Part shown: one piece after another, positions 8,928 to 16,843 of the stretch
How positions within the stretch are numbered: position 1 is the first letter of the stretch
How the letters are laid out: each line of letters starts with the position of its first letter
Assembly: GCF_006345815.1 (NCBI RefSeq)
Contig: NZ_VCIG01000038.1
Coordinates: 434,001 to 498,000, forward strand
Length of the DNA: 64,000 nt
Origin: Ochrobactrum sp. CGA5
GTDB lineage: Bacteria; Pseudomonadota; Alphaproteobacteria; Rhizobiales; Rhizobiaceae
Direction of reading: 5' to 3'
The notes under the pieces: generated by a model
What the model saw: only the letters and a program-made list of their open reading frames with translations
Database searches by the model: none
What the model was told of the DNA's origin: nothing
Translations under genes and position numbers: made by a program

Positions 8928-9134
8928 TCAGTGCCTCGCATAGCCGAGTTCTTCGGCCAGTTGCTCGGCCATCAGGCCGTTGAGTTCGTCGTAAAGGTGG
9001 CTTCGCGGGCGGTGCTGGCGTGTAGCCTTCTCGATTTCCGCGATCTTGGCGTTAATCTCGGCCTGAAGGTCGCGGCGCTCGGGTTCGGGGAAAAGCCAGT
9101 TGAAGAATTTTGCAATGAAAGAGGGGATCATCAC
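8928..9134 (-). CDS. Small phage protein, unknown function
   Basis: A 68-residue protein: an aromatic N-terminus (MMIPSFIAKFFNWLFPEP) then an amphipathic helix. Could be a peripheral membrane peptide. It overlaps the next gene by four bases. Not recognised. Confidence 0.55.
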   Translation of the reverse strand: MMIPSFIAKFFNWLFPEPERRDLQAEINAKIAEIEKATRQHRPRSHLYDELNGLMAEQLAEELGYARH

Positions 9135-9538
9135 GCAACCTCCTCACGGACATAGCCGTAGGTTTCGGCAAGCCACTTCTCGGCCTTCTTGAAGAAAGCT
9201 TGGAATTCAGCTTCGCTCATCTTGTCGAAGGAAATTGAGCCGGGGAGTTGAACCTTTAAGCCGTCCGGCAGGCGGACCAAATCAACTACGCCGTTCTCAA
9301 GCTTAATGATTTCGTGCAGACGGTCGGCGGTATAGTCGAGGCCGTACCCGTCAACGACTTCCTGTATCATTGCCCAATAGGCACGATGGCGGGAGACGTT
9401 CCGAAATTGCTTGATTTCAACCTTGACCAGTTCGCCGTTGCGGATGCTGTCCAGCGCGGCCATGTCGAATTCCATGGCCGGAACAAGAGCGTTTCCCCTG
9501 CGGACGAAACCATAAACGGGCTTTTCTCGCTTGCTCAT
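9131..9538 (-). CDS. DUF1367-like phage protein
   Basis: A 135-residue protein whose order of features fits DUF1367: an N-terminal GNALVPA segment, a central basic KQFRNVSRHRAYWAM stretch and a C-terminal SISFDKMSEAEFQAFFKKAE. DUF1367 proteins sit beside single-strand annealing proteins in many phages, as here (RecT-like gene at 9542). A role in recombination is likely by context; the biochemical activity is not known. Confidence 0.72.
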   Translation of the reverse strand: MSKREKPVYGFVRRGNALVPAMEFDMAALDSIRNGELVKVEIKQFRNVSRHRAYWAMIQEVVDGYGLDYTADRLHEIIKLENGVVDLVRLPDGLKVQLPGSISFDKMSEAEFQAFFKKAEKWLAETYGYVREEVA

Positions 9539-9541
9539 GGC

Positions 9542-10519
9542 TCACCCCGCATTGACAGGGTGAGAGTTAAGCATCGTGCGAAGAACGCGGGCGATCTGGT
9601 GCTTCCGAAGATCAAAGGCGCGCTGAAGCGCTTCTTCATCCTCGGTCAAGGTGGCTTCAACGTCGAAACCATCCCAGATTTCTACAATTTCGTCCTCTGT
9701 CTTGCCGGTCGCCATGGCTTCGTCCAGTTCAGACAGAAAAGCCTCAAGGTCGAATGCTTCGTCATCGTCAATGACATGAGCGTCCTCAATGGGTTCCTGT
9801 TCGGGCGCTGCGATAGCCGGCGAAGGCGGGGACGGTGGGCTAGGCGGCGACGGAGGTGTGACGTTTACTGGTTCATCGCTCCCGGCAATCTCGTTTGCTT
9901 CGAATTCGTCGGTAATGCCACCAAGAACATCTGCAAAAAGTTCGCGCAGGCAGTAACCGGCAGCGCGCCAAGCAAGCATACGCTTCGGATAACGGAACCA
10001 AGGCGCATCGTTCGGGACTTCCTTGAATTCTCCATAAACTTTGCGCCTAACCATTTTGCGGTCATCCCACAGGCCGGCAGACCGAGCATCAGCTTCAGAA
10101 AACTCAACGCGCTTTTCTTCCCCGCTGTCTGCTCGCTTGGCTTCACACCATCCGCATTTTCGGGCTTCATCATATCCGGTGCGAATATAAGCAGCCTTAC
10201 GGGATCGGCGGGCAACATTGATGATGCCATCACCATATAGCGCAGGGCGTCCGCCGATAACGGTAAAGCTGCGAAGGGCTACCATTGGCGGCAGGCCAAG
10301 TTCGGCACCAGCCATCACGGCGATAGCCACGGCGCTTACAGCTTCTTCGCCTTCCTTCTTGCCGACAAGCGCTTGCGGTGCCAGACCAGCACGAACGACC
10401 ATCGTTGATACGCGCCACATTTCTTCGATGCTGCGTGGAATGATTGCGCCAACCTGCGCTCCGGCCATGAAGGCCGGAACATTTGACGGGCGCGATTGCA
10501 TTTCGATGACAGCGCTCAT
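9542..10519 (-). CDS. RecT-like single-strand annealing protein
   Basis: A 325-residue protein. Residues 20-115 carry the pattern found in RecT-family proteins of alphaproteobacterial phages: a helix with MAGAELGLPPMVALRSF, then TVIGGRPALYGDGIINVARR. A later WFRYPKRMLAWRAAGYCLRE helix completes the annealing core by about residue 205. Then comes a Pro/Ser repeat linker (four PPS repeats near 222-234) and an acidic tail, a layout shared with SSB-type tails. It would anneal complementary single strands in phage recombination. It overlaps the following gene by one base. Confidence 0.7.
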   Translation of the reverse strand: MSAVIEMQSRPSNVPAFMAGAQVGAIIPRSIEEMWRVSTMVVRAGLAPQALVGKKEGEEAVSAVAIAVMAGAELGLPPMVALRSFTVIGGRPALYGDGIINVARRSRKAAYIRTGYDEARKCGWCEAKRADSGEEKRVEFSEADARSAGLWDDRKMVRRKVYGEFKEVPNDAPWFRYPKRMLAWRAAGYCLRELFADVLGGITDEFEANEIAGSDEPVNVTPPSPPSPPSPPSPAIAAPEQEPIEDAHVIDDDEAFDLEAFLSELDEAMATGKTEDEIVEIWDGFDVEATLTEDEEALQRAFDLRKHQIARVLRTMLNSHPVNAG

Positions 10520-11505
10520 TATGCAGCCCTCTGTTCTTCAAAGCGCTCGACGCCAGCAACCTCGACACCTGCGCGAACAGCACGGTTGGCAAGCTGCTCG
10601 ACAAGAGCTTTCATTTCGGGGTGGTCTTTCAGGGCGACCAATGCCTTGTCGTAATCAACGATCCGGGCAGAGACGAACGTGCGAAGGCTCACCTTTGCGC
10701 CAGTGCGACCGGCGTGAGCATTTGTAGCCTGCGCGGCCTTTTCACGCTCGGCAGCTTCTGCCTTTAGCTGTTCGGCTTCGGCCATGGCCGTTTCGTCGTT
10801 GCCTTGCTCTGCTTCGCGGGCGCGTTCCTCAGCCTCTCGGCGCAGGCGGTCGGCTTCCTCTTGCTCCTTACGGCGGCGCTCGTTTTCAAGGCGCTGCTGC
10901 TCGATCAGGAATGCGTCCATATGGCGCTTGAGCTTCTTGGATAGGTCGGTCGGTTCTTCCTTGAGGTCGCGCCATTTGTCATCGACAGCGCGGCCCGCGT
11001 CCAAATGAGGCTGCTTTTCGACCTTGTGCAGGTCTGTCGCCTTCTTGGCGATCCCGGCTAGCTTCTTCGACCAAACCGCCGCCCTATCGGCCTGCTCCTG
11101 AGTGGTGATAGGCGTTTTCAGGAAGGTATCGGCCAATTCCTTCTCGGCCTGGAATTCTAGCTTAAGAGCTTCGTGGGGATCATCCGGCAGATTATGACCG
11201 ATAGACGCGACGGGCGCGTCATCATCCCAACCTTTGCCATCGACGGACTTGCGATATGCCGCCTCGGAAACAGGGAAACGGCAAACCCATGACCAGAGGT
11301 CAATCGGGTCGCCCATCTTGTCGCCAATTTTTGCAACAAGCTGGCCGTCCTGTTCCCAGATTGCGACCGGTAGCCAAGGCCCATCCTTGCCGTTGCGCTT
11401 GCGGTAAAAACCGGGCTGCGCATCGCCTTCGTGAACAGGCAGGCCCTTCCCGATCTGTTCAGGATTAGCAAGCGCGGCGGTCCAGTATTCGTATGTATGC
11501 GTCAT
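10519..11505 (-). CDS. Coiled-coil protein linked to the RecT-like gene
   Basis: A 328-residue protein with an N-terminal globular part, a segment with HEALKLEFQAEKELADTF, and a long charged coiled coil at about 190-270 rich in Arg/Glu. It ends in a small domain (VSLRTFVSARIVDYDKALVAL). Homologues commonly precede annealing proteins in phages. An exonuclease motif is not visible. It is best called an accessory recombination protein by context only. Confidence 0.6.
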   Translation of the reverse strand: MTHTYEYWTAALANPEQIGKGLPVHEGDAQPGFYRKRNGKDGPWLPVAIWEQDGQLVAKIGDKMGDPIDLWSWVCRFPVSEAAYRKSVDGKGWDDDAPVASIGHNLPDDPHEALKLEFQAEKELADTFLKTPITTQEQADRAAVWSKKLAGIAKKATDLHKVEKQPHLDAGRAVDDKWRDLKEEPTDLSKKLKRHMDAFLIEQQRLENERRRKEQEEADRLRREAEERAREAEQGNDETAMAEAEQLKAEAAEREKAAQATNAHAGRTGAKVSLRTFVSARIVDYDKALVALKDHPEMKALVEQLANRAVRAGVEVAGVERFEEQRAA

Positions 11506-11660
11506 GCTGCAATTCCTTCCTGTTCCTGTAGAAGGTCGGTTAGTTCGAAAAGCTTTTCAGCGAGATAGCGGCGGGTCGGTACATGCGGATCGGTCTTGAG
11601 CCGATGCTCAATTTCAGCGATCAGCCGCCTGACCTCGGTTTCGGTGAGGTGGTCCGGCAT
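11502..11660 (-). CDS. Small phage protein, unknown function
   Basis: A 52-residue frame (MPDHLTETEVRRLIAEIEHR) running from ATG 11660 to a stop at 11502. It is coupled by an ATGA overlap to the next gene and by a one-base overlap to the previous one. The helical, charged composition and tight packing support it as a real gene. Confidence 0.6.
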   Translation of the reverse strand: MPDHLTETEVRRLIAEIEHRLKTDPHVPTRRYLAEKLFELTDLLQEQEGIAA

Positions 11661-11923
11661 CACATGAACTCCTCAAGCATTTCCGCGAAGATGCGCAGGG
11701 CTGCGTCACCCTTGAGGGCTGTTTTGTGAGCGCCTTCTATCGTCGCGCCAAAGCGGGACTGAAACATGCGGCATTGCAGCTTGAAGAAGACAATATCGTC
11801 GTCGCCGCGAGCCTGTTTTATTTCCAGAACGTCTGAAAGGTAGCGGGGCTTCTTGACAGAGCTCGTCAACCCGGAAAGGGCATTGGCAAAGTCGGTATGT
11901 GTAAGTTGAACCGCAATGTTCAT
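11660..11923 (-). CDS. First gene of leftward early operon, unknown function
   Basis: ATG 11923 gives 87 residues (MNIAVQLTHTDFANALSGLT) after a GGGAG ribosome site. The frame is open to 12064 but that would run across the operator region. The protein is small and helical, without a recognised domain. As the first gene after the operators it may have a regulatory or host-takeover role. Confidence 0.6.
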   Translation of the reverse strand: MNIAVQLTHTDFANALSGLTSSVKKPRYLSDVLEIKQARGDDDIVFFKLQCRMFQSRFGATIEGAHKTALKGDAALRIFAEMLEEFM

Positions 11924-11955
11924 TTGGAAACTCCCAACTCGTTTGTTGAGATAAC

Positions 11956-12016
11956 CGTACAAAACGTACGAACGGCAGTCAAGTACAAAATGTACGATAA
12001 TAGTGCAAAATGTACG
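11956..12016. promoter_or_regulatory. Operator triplet at the early divergent promoter
   Basis: Three 15-bp near-palindromes of the form CGTAC-N5-GTACG lie at 11956-11970 (perfect), 11982-11996 and 12002-12016. The same motif occurs three times beside the repressor gene (16021-16092). The array sits between the divergent genes at 11923 and 12079, so it should control both. Confidence 0.75.
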
Positions 12017-12078
12017 ATTATTTTTGACACCAGCCCGCGCCGTGGTCATCATGAGGGGAATCAACAGGGTTACAGAAA

Positions 12079-12648
12079 ATGAAGATTCATCATGATGCTC
12101 ATCGAGAAATGGTTCGCCTTTTCCAAGAAGGTGCGAGTATGCGAGAGATCGGAATTTCGTTCTCAGTGTCGCGCCAGCGCGTCTCTCAGATTGTCAGAAG
12201 AGCCGGGGTGAAGGACGCGAGAACTCGTTATGAGGCGCGCCGAAGGCTGGAATCCTTGCGACTACACCAGGAGAAACTGGCAAAAAGAGACGTGACGGCA
12301 CTGGAGCTATTTGGCTGCACTGCCGAGCAGCATGAAGAACTTTTAGAGATTGGGCGCTCAATGATGAAGGGAGGGGCATCAATCGGCCAAACCCCTACAC
12401 GCGCTTGGCAGGCCCAACGCCAAAAGGCGAGAGTTCGAAATATTGAATGGGAGTTATCCCTATGGGATTGGTGGATGGTCTGGAAGTGGTCTGGCAAGTG
12501 GGATATGCGTGGGCGCGGTACTGGCTACATGATGTGCCGCTTCGGAGATGCCGGACCTTATTCGTTAGATAATATCTATATAGCGACCGGCTCACATAAT
12601 GCGGCTTTAAGAAAGTACCTTCGAGACAAAGCCCAAAATATGGGGTGA
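12079..12648 (+). CDS. HTH protein with GDxGPY-type C-terminal domain
   Basis: A 189-residue protein. The N-terminus (residues 12-45) is a helix-turn-helix of the resolvase/sigma type: FQEGASMREIGISFSVSRQR. The C-terminal part has the motif set MMCRFGDAGPYSLDNIYIAT, common in phage proteins related to degenerate HNH/AP2-type DNA-binding modules. It is transcribed divergently from the early operon across the operator triplet, so it is likely repressed in the lysogen and may be a regulator or nuclease-derived DNA-binding protein. Confidence 0.65.
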   Translation: MKIHHDAHREMVRLFQEGASMREIGISFSVSRQRVSQIVRRAGVKDARTRYEARRRLESLRLHQEKLAKRDVTALELFGCTAEQHEELLEIGRSMMKGGASIGQTPTRAWQAQRQKARVRNIEWELSLWDWWMVWKWSGKWDMRGRGTGYMMCRFGDAGPYSLDNIYIATGSHNAALRKYLRDKAQNMG

Positions 12649-12768
12649 TTCCACTCGGCATTTATCGCGAGGAAATCAGTATTTTTTTCATATAAAACAA
12701 AGGTTTGCTAGAGCGATTCCGCTTAAAGGAAATCAGCAATGAAAAACCCCGACGAAGCAGGACTTGTA

Positions 12769-12853
12769 GCAAGCATATTCACATGTTTGTTGCGCGTCAT
12801 GCTTGCAAACGCAGAATTCAGCATGCATACTTTGCATCGACCAAAGCAAGCAT
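12769..12853. repeat. Three GCAAGCAT repeats upstream of the P63C gene
   Basis: The octamer GCAAGCAT occurs at 12769-12776 (+), 12799-12806 (-) and 12846-12853 (+), all within 100 bases upstream of ATG 12865; the last lies just 11 bases before it. The spacing and mixed orientation suggest binding sites for an autoregulator. Confidence 0.45.
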
Positions 12854-12864
12854 GAGGTGCGAAA

Positions 12865-13881
12865 ATGGATGATGATAAGACGCCACAGAGCCTCGGCGGT
12901 GAGGCAAGGGCGGCAAAACTAACAAGCGAGGAGCGCCGCGATATCGCAATTCGCGCAGCAAAAGAACGATGGGCGAAAATCAAGGACCCGAACCGTATCC
13001 CCGAGGCAGAAAGCGACGGCATACTTTGGATTGGCGATGTTGCCCTAGACGTTTACCGACTTGATGATGAGCGGCGTGTTATCAGCAAGAAGGCAATGGC
13101 AGCTGCACTTGGATTGAAGTCTGAAGGTGGGAACGCTTTCATGCGGACCATGTCTCGGAAAGGTATACGATCCGTTTTCAGCGAAAAACTAATAAAAAAG
13201 ATCGAAAATCCTATTTATTTCAAGCCCTTAAAGGGGGATTTAGCAGACGGATACGATGTCGAGGACCTGATAGAAATTTGCGATGCGCTGATTGACGCTA
13301 GAAACAGGCTCGCGCTTCATTCGTCTCAAGAGTTCTTGGGAAAACAGGCAGAGATCATTGTGCGGTCCGCTGCAAAGATCGGCATTATCGCACTTGTTGA
13401 TGAAGCGGTTGGGTATGTCGATAAGCGCAAAGATGAGTATAGGCAGCTATTCGATACTTTTGTACGAAATGAATTTAGGCAATGGGAACAAGAGTTCCCG
13501 CCCAGTTTTTTCGATATGATTTACAGGCTCCATGGCCTGAAGCGCCACAGCCCAGATAGCAATAAGCACCCACAGTTTTTCGGCCATTTCATAAGGAAAT
13601 ACATTTATTACCCACTGGCAAATAGCCGGGGAGCCATCCTTGAAAAGCTCGATGAGAAAAACCCTGTCGTGTACGAGAATGGTGGAAGACGGCACAAACT
13701 TTTTCAGTTCTTAAGTGACGAAATTGGGATTAACGCTTTTCGTCAGCATCTATGGAAGACTATCGGTATAGGAGAAGGCGCTAAGGACAGGGGCGCATTT
13801 GATAGAAGCTTCTACCGTGCATTCCCCCAAGCCGTTCCGATAAATCATCAGTGGGATATATTTGACGAAATTGAGAAGTAG
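12865..13881 (+). CDS. P63C-domain protein
   Basis: A 338-residue protein. Residues 1-60 are charged, 60-130 form a module with VALDVYRLDDERRVISKK, and residues 190-325 match the P63C domain: WEQEFPPSFFDMIYRLHGLK, later YPLANSRGAILEKLDEKNP and a RRHKLFQFLSDEIG segment. P63C proteins occur in phages and mobile elements and have no established function. It has its own promoter region, is followed by two hairpins and differs from its neighbours in being AT-richer, so it looks like an independently expressed accessory gene. Confidence 0.82.
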   Translation: MDDDKTPQSLGGEARAAKLTSEERRDIAIRAAKERWAKIKDPNRIPEAESDGILWIGDVALDVYRLDDERRVISKKAMAAALGLKSEGGNAFMRTMSRKGIRSVFSEKLIKKIENPIYFKPLKGDLADGYDVEDLIEICDALIDARNRLALHSSQEFLGKQAEIIVRSAAKIGIIALVDEAVGYVDKRKDEYRQLFDTFVRNEFRQWEQEFPPSFFDMIYRLHGLKRHSPDSNKHPQFFGHFIRKYIYYPLANSRGAILEKLDEKNPVVYENGGRRHKLFQFLSDEIGINAFRQHLWKTIGIGEGAKDRGAFDRSFYRAFPQAVPINHQWDIFDEIEK

Positions 13882-13893
13882 TTTCTTGTCATT

Positions 13894-13921
13894 AAGGGGG
13901 ACGCGCAAAAGCGCGCCCCTA
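13894..13921 (+). terminator. GC-rich hairpin after the P63C gene
   Basis: AGGGG and CGCGC pair with GCGCG and CCCCT around an AAAA loop. There is a two-base bulge and no clear T run, so it is a weak terminator or a processed 3' end. Confidence 0.45.
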
Positions 13922-14043
13922 TTCGCACTTAATACGTTCCCAATCTTCCGGCGATAGCGCCGCTTTCAAAACTGTCTATATGTTCACTCCGAAATCAGCC
14001 ACAACATCTAGCGGCGGCAAAATGCCGTTTTAGCAGATGCAAA

Positions 14044-14070
14044 TGAAAAACCCCGCCGAAGCGGGGTTTT
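14044..14070. terminator. Bidirectional rho-independent terminator
   Basis: AAAACCCCGC-CGAA-GCGGGGTTTT: a perfect 10-bp stem with a tetraloop, flanked by A and T runs, so it can act in both directions. It separates the rightward P63C gene from the leftward membrane pair. Confidence 0.85.
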
Positions 14071-14106
14071 AGTGTCCTAACTAGGAGTGGATGCCGATCC
14101 TTTCTC

Positions 14107-14673
14107 CTAAGCTAAGGCATGGTGATTTTGTGTGTTAGTCATATCGCGGTCCCGAGCGAACCTGTAGACGAGCTGAAACTCTTTTCTCGGGTCTGAAGCA
14201 ATCTCCTGCATAACTTGGGAGAATTTCCACGAGTTCCCAGGCCATCTGTGAAAAATTGCAACAATACCGCTGGCTACGGCCCGATGAAACTTATCGCGTA
14301 AATCAGGTCTATGCTCGCCCAACTCTTCTATCGTGTCGAACATATTTTTTGCCTTTTCTCTAGACCCATTCCCCTTTGCAGGATTCCGGCGCGAGTGGGC
14401 AACCGAGCTAGTAATGTGTGCGCACCCTGTTTTGTCAGGCAATACTTCAGAAAAGAACGCGAGAAATTCAGCTGCTTCGAGCGGAAGAGCTGGATCATCA
14501 ACGATCTCTTCCATCAAAGTGTAATATGTGCGCATGGCTTTGTTGGCCGTGCGCAAATCAAATGCTCGCCGTTTTGCCTTCAAAGAAGCCAGATGCAAAG
14601 CCATTGCAGCACCAGCCGTTGCGCTGGCAATCGAAACGATAACCAAAGTAGCATCAACGTTTAGCATTGGCAT
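14107..14673 (-). CDS. N-terminally anchored membrane protein of a two-gene unit
   Basis: ATG 14673 is preceded by GGAG and gives 188 residues. The first 30 residues form a membrane segment (LVIVSIASATAGAAMALHLA). The rest is a soluble helical domain of about 150 residues with several Trp and His near the end (FHRWPGNSWKF). The fold resembles small DUF4760-like membrane proteins in general layout only. It overlaps the preceding gene and has its own promoter upstream, so it is probably expressed in the lysogen. Confidence 0.65.
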   Translation of the reverse strand: MPMLNVDATLVIVSIASATAGAAMALHLASLKAKRRAFDLRTANKAMRTYYTLMEEIVDDPALPLEAAEFLAFFSEVLPDKTGCAHITSSVAHSRRNPAKGNGSREKAKNMFDTIEELGEHRPDLRDKFHRAVASGIVAIFHRWPGNSWKFSQVMQEIASDPRKEFQLVYRFARDRDMTNTQNHHALA

Positions 14674-15019
14674 TTCTCCGCTTTTCAAGCGCCCTATGCG
14701 CCTTGGCTCGCGCCCTTTGACCGTGTGTTATTTCGGTCTTCTCGACGTCTAATTCAGCCAGCCGCTGGTTGTGTGCATTGTCCATATAACCGTTAGCGAA
14801 GTAAAGTAAATAGATTGTGGCTGGAATCCCAGCTGCGACAATCGGACCGGCATCCAGGGCGTAGAGGATGCAGGCGATTATCATGGCGAGGCATGCAAGA
14901 GCTTCTTTAGGGTGCCCCTTCACCGCCTCGAACACTGATTTAGTCCAGTCGAGATTGTTCAAATTATGTTTCCGGAGAGCAATCCGGTCCTCCCGCAATG
15001 ATTCTACGGGTGGTAACAT
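14654..15019 (-). CDS. Two-helix membrane protein
   Basis: ATG 15019 gives 121 residues with two predicted membrane segments near residues 45-80 (LACLAMIIACILYAL, GIPATIYLLYFANGY) and a basic cytoplasmic tail. Its 3' end overlaps the next gene by 20 bases. An independently transcribed membrane pair in the immunity region suggests superinfection exclusion, which is an inference from place and type. Confidence 0.6.
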   Translation of the reverse strand: MLPPVESLREDRIALRKHNLNNLDWTKSVFEAVKGHPKEALACLAMIIACILYALDAGPIVAAGIPATIYLLYFANGYMDNAHNQRLAELDVEKTEITHGQRARAKAHRALEKRRNANAKR

Positions 15020-15210
15020 GATTCTTGGTCGCCTTTGCAACCTTCGGTTATAGGAATGAAAGAGGCGGCGCGCCGTCAGGACGGAGTAGCGCTGAACAGT
15101 GTTTTAGGCGTCGACCATCCCCCATTGATCTTCATTTAAGAAATGTTCTTGTTTCGTTCTCATATCTGAGTCATCCTGTCGCACATAACAAGCGTACAGG
15201 GAGTAAGAGT

Positions 15211-15468
15211 ATGAGCATGCAAACGCAGTATGTGGTGCAGGCATATAGCAAGGCACCCAAGGGCAAAATCAATGCCGATGCGCCATTTCTGGCGAAAGAT
15301 GTAAGCCATGCGCGCCGGATCGCGGAAAAGCTGGCATCAATCAAACCCGCAGTCGTTGCCTTTGTGAGCAAGGGCGATGCCGATACCGGCGATTATGAAG
15401 AACCGAAGCTCATCTATGCACATGGTGACAGATTGCCGCCTGAAGTGGCGGAAATGGAAAAGATATAG
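15211..15468 (+). CDS. Small phage protein, unknown function
   Basis: ATG 15211 gives 85 residues (MSMQTQYVVQAYSKAPKGKI). It looks like a compact alpha/beta protein with a conserved-looking HARRIAEKLASIKPAVVAF stretch. It is followed after 13 bases by the next gene. Not recognised. Confidence 0.6.
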   Translation: MSMQTQYVVQAYSKAPKGKINADAPFLAKDVSHARRIAEKLASIKPAVVAFVSKGDADTGDYEEPKLIYAHGDRLPPEVAEMEKI

Positions 15469-15481
15469 GCGGGAGGAATGA

Positions 15482-15712
15482 ATGATTAAATTCGTAACCA
15501 TTCAGCCGGGTAAGGAAGGTGACAGGCTGGAGCTTTTGCGAGTTGCCACGCTGAATGGTGGCCTTCTTACCGCAATGAGAAAGGCTGAGTTCAAAGCCAA
15601 CGAGTTAGCTGAAACTATGGCTTCACTTTATGGTGGTCAGTGGTCAGTCCAGATTGATCATCAGGCTGAGTTTGTTCTTGTTCGTCGCCATTCACGCGAA
15701 TTGCGTTCATAA
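15482..15712 (+). CDS. Small phage protein, convergent with the repressor
   Basis: A 76-residue protein (MIKFVTIQPGKEGDRLELLR) with a GGGAGG ribosome site. Its last 98 bases overlap the 3' end of the repressor gene on the other strand, so transcription of one could interfere with the other. Function unknown. Confidence 0.55.
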   Translation: MIKFVTIQPGKEGDRLELLRVATLNGGLLTAMRKAEFKANELAETMASLYGGQWSVQIDHQAEFVLVRRHSRELRS

Positions 15713-16019
15713 TGACGCTCATCACGACAAGTATGTCTTGATCGTTAAGCCCTTTGATGCGGCGCAACATGGCTTCTATCTGTGTTGCCCCGCTAATTTT
15801 ATCTTCGGGTGATCCACCTTCACCAAAAAGTATCCAACCGGGATCAACGCCGAACAATTCACCGTATTTTTCGGCTGCTTTGCGCGAGATTGGACGATTT
15901 CCGTTCTCGTTGCTTATCAGAGTGTTCTTATTGATCTCTTTGAGCACGCGTGCGGCATCACTCGGGGTTTCAAACCCGGCTTTAATGCGCGCTTCTTTCA
16001 AACGGTCTTTCGGTTCCAT
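15615..16019 (-). CDS. CI-type repressor (XRE family), short form
   Basis: A 134-residue protein. Residues 5-62 form a lambda-repressor-like helix-turn-helix (LKEARIKAGFETPSDAARVL, later RPISRKAAEKYGELFGVDPGWILFGEG). The C-terminal half is an acidic helical oligomerisation region. There is no S24/LexA peptidase domain, so RecA-driven self-cleavage is not expected. It is divergent from the Cro-like gene across three operator copies, the first only two bases from its start codon, which implies autoregulation. Confidence 0.85.
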   Translation of the reverse strand: MEPKDRLKEARIKAGFETPSDAARVLKEINKNTLISNENGNRPISRKAAEKYGELFGVDPGWILFGEGGSPEDKISGATQIEAMLRRIKGLNDQDILVVMSVIMNAIRVNGDEQEQTQPDDQSGLTTDHHKVKP

Positions 16020-16020
16020 T

Positions 16021-16092
16021 CGTACATTATGACTTAGTATTGTCGTTCATAGTGTACGATTTATGTTGCATTGCTGTCGTACGTTATGTACG
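16021..16092. promoter_or_regulatory. Immunity operator triplet between repressor and Cro-like gene
   Basis: Three copies of the CGTAC-N5-GTACG operator lie at 16021-16035 (left half perfect, right half diverged), 16044-16058 (one change) and 16078-16092 (perfect palindrome). The region must also hold the divergent promoters of the genetic switch. The motif is shared with 11956-12016. Confidence 0.78.
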
Positions 16093-16100
16093 ATGCAGCC

Positions 16101-16376
16101 ATGATGAACACGCCAGACACTATTACCGACCTGATTGATAGCTGGGGCAAAATTTCCGATTTCGCCCGGGATGTTGGCTGCGGATACGAAGCGGCGAGGC
16201 AGATGCGACGGCGCGACAGTATCGCTCCTGAGCATTGGGATAAGGTTGTTTCAGCGTGTTCAAAGCGAGGATTAAAGGGCGTCACGTATGTGTGGCTCGC
16301 CTCGCATCGATCCCGCAAAGAGGTCCGAGCCTCTACGCGACAACCGCAACCTTCAACCCTATCAGGAACAGTGTAA
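16101..16376 (+). CDS. Cro-like HTH protein
   Basis: A 91-residue product from ATG 16101 (ATG 16104 is equally possible). [20 protein letters not shown] followed by [20 protein letters not shown] is a helix-turn-helix of the YdaS/Cro type. It is the first gene of the rightward operon, divergent from the repressor across the operators. A Cro role is inferred from position. Confidence 0.75.
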   Translation: MMNTPDTITDLIDSWGKISDFARDVGCGYEAARQMRRRDSIAPEHWDKVVSACSKRGLKGVTYVWLASHRSRKEVRASTRQPQPSTLSGTV

Positions 16377-16636
16377 TGAGCGACGATATCACATCGGAAG
16401 CGCAGACGATTGCCGTTGGCCAGCTTCGGGCTTTCATTGAACGTTACGAGCGCCTTGAAGAAGAAAAGAAAACTATCAGCGATGACCAGAAAGAAATCAT
16501 TGCTGAACTGAAGGGCAGCGGTTTCGACGCTAAAGCCTTCAAGGAAATCATTCGCCTTCGCAAGAAGGAAGACCATGAGCGTCAGGAAGAAGAAGCGATA
16601 CTTCAGCTTTACATGGACGCTTTGGGGATGTCGTAA
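16376..16636 (+). CDS. GapR-family (DUF2312) DNA-binding protein
   Basis: An 86-residue protein from ATG 16376 (TAATG overlap). [40 protein letters not shown] and [20 protein letters not shown] follow the GapR sequence along its whole length. GapR clamps overtwisted DNA ahead of forks and polymerases in alphaproteobacteria. A phage copy at the head of the replication operon could assist phage DNA replication or compete with host GapR. Confidence 0.88.
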   Translation: MSDDITSEAQTIAVGQLRAFIERYERLEEEKKTISDDQKEIIAELKGSGFDAKAFKEIIRLRKKEDHERQEEEAILQLYMDALGMS

Positions 16637-16639
16637 GCC

Positions 16640-16843
16640 ATGTCTGCGACCGTTTTTCCAACCCATGACGGAACATTTATTGCCTCTTGCCGTAAGACCG
16701 GCAGGAGCGCGAGCGGTCGCACGCATGAACATGCATTGCAGAATTTCCATTCGTTGGTGAACTCCTCCCACACTGACGAAGAAAGCCGCGCCACCTTCAA
16801 TAAGCGTGGCGCGGCTCCCTTTTCGAGCGAGGGGCGGCGATGA
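16640..16843 (+). CDS. Small phage protein, unknown function
   Basis: A 67-residue protein (MSATVFPTHDGTFIASCRKT) just after the GapR-like gene. It has a beta-rich start and a polar tail. Not recognised; the ATGA overlap with the following frame fits operon organisation. Confidence 0.5.
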   Translation: MSATVFPTHDGTFIASCRKTGRSASGRTHEHALQNFHSLVNSSHTDEESRATFNKRGAAPFSSEGRR

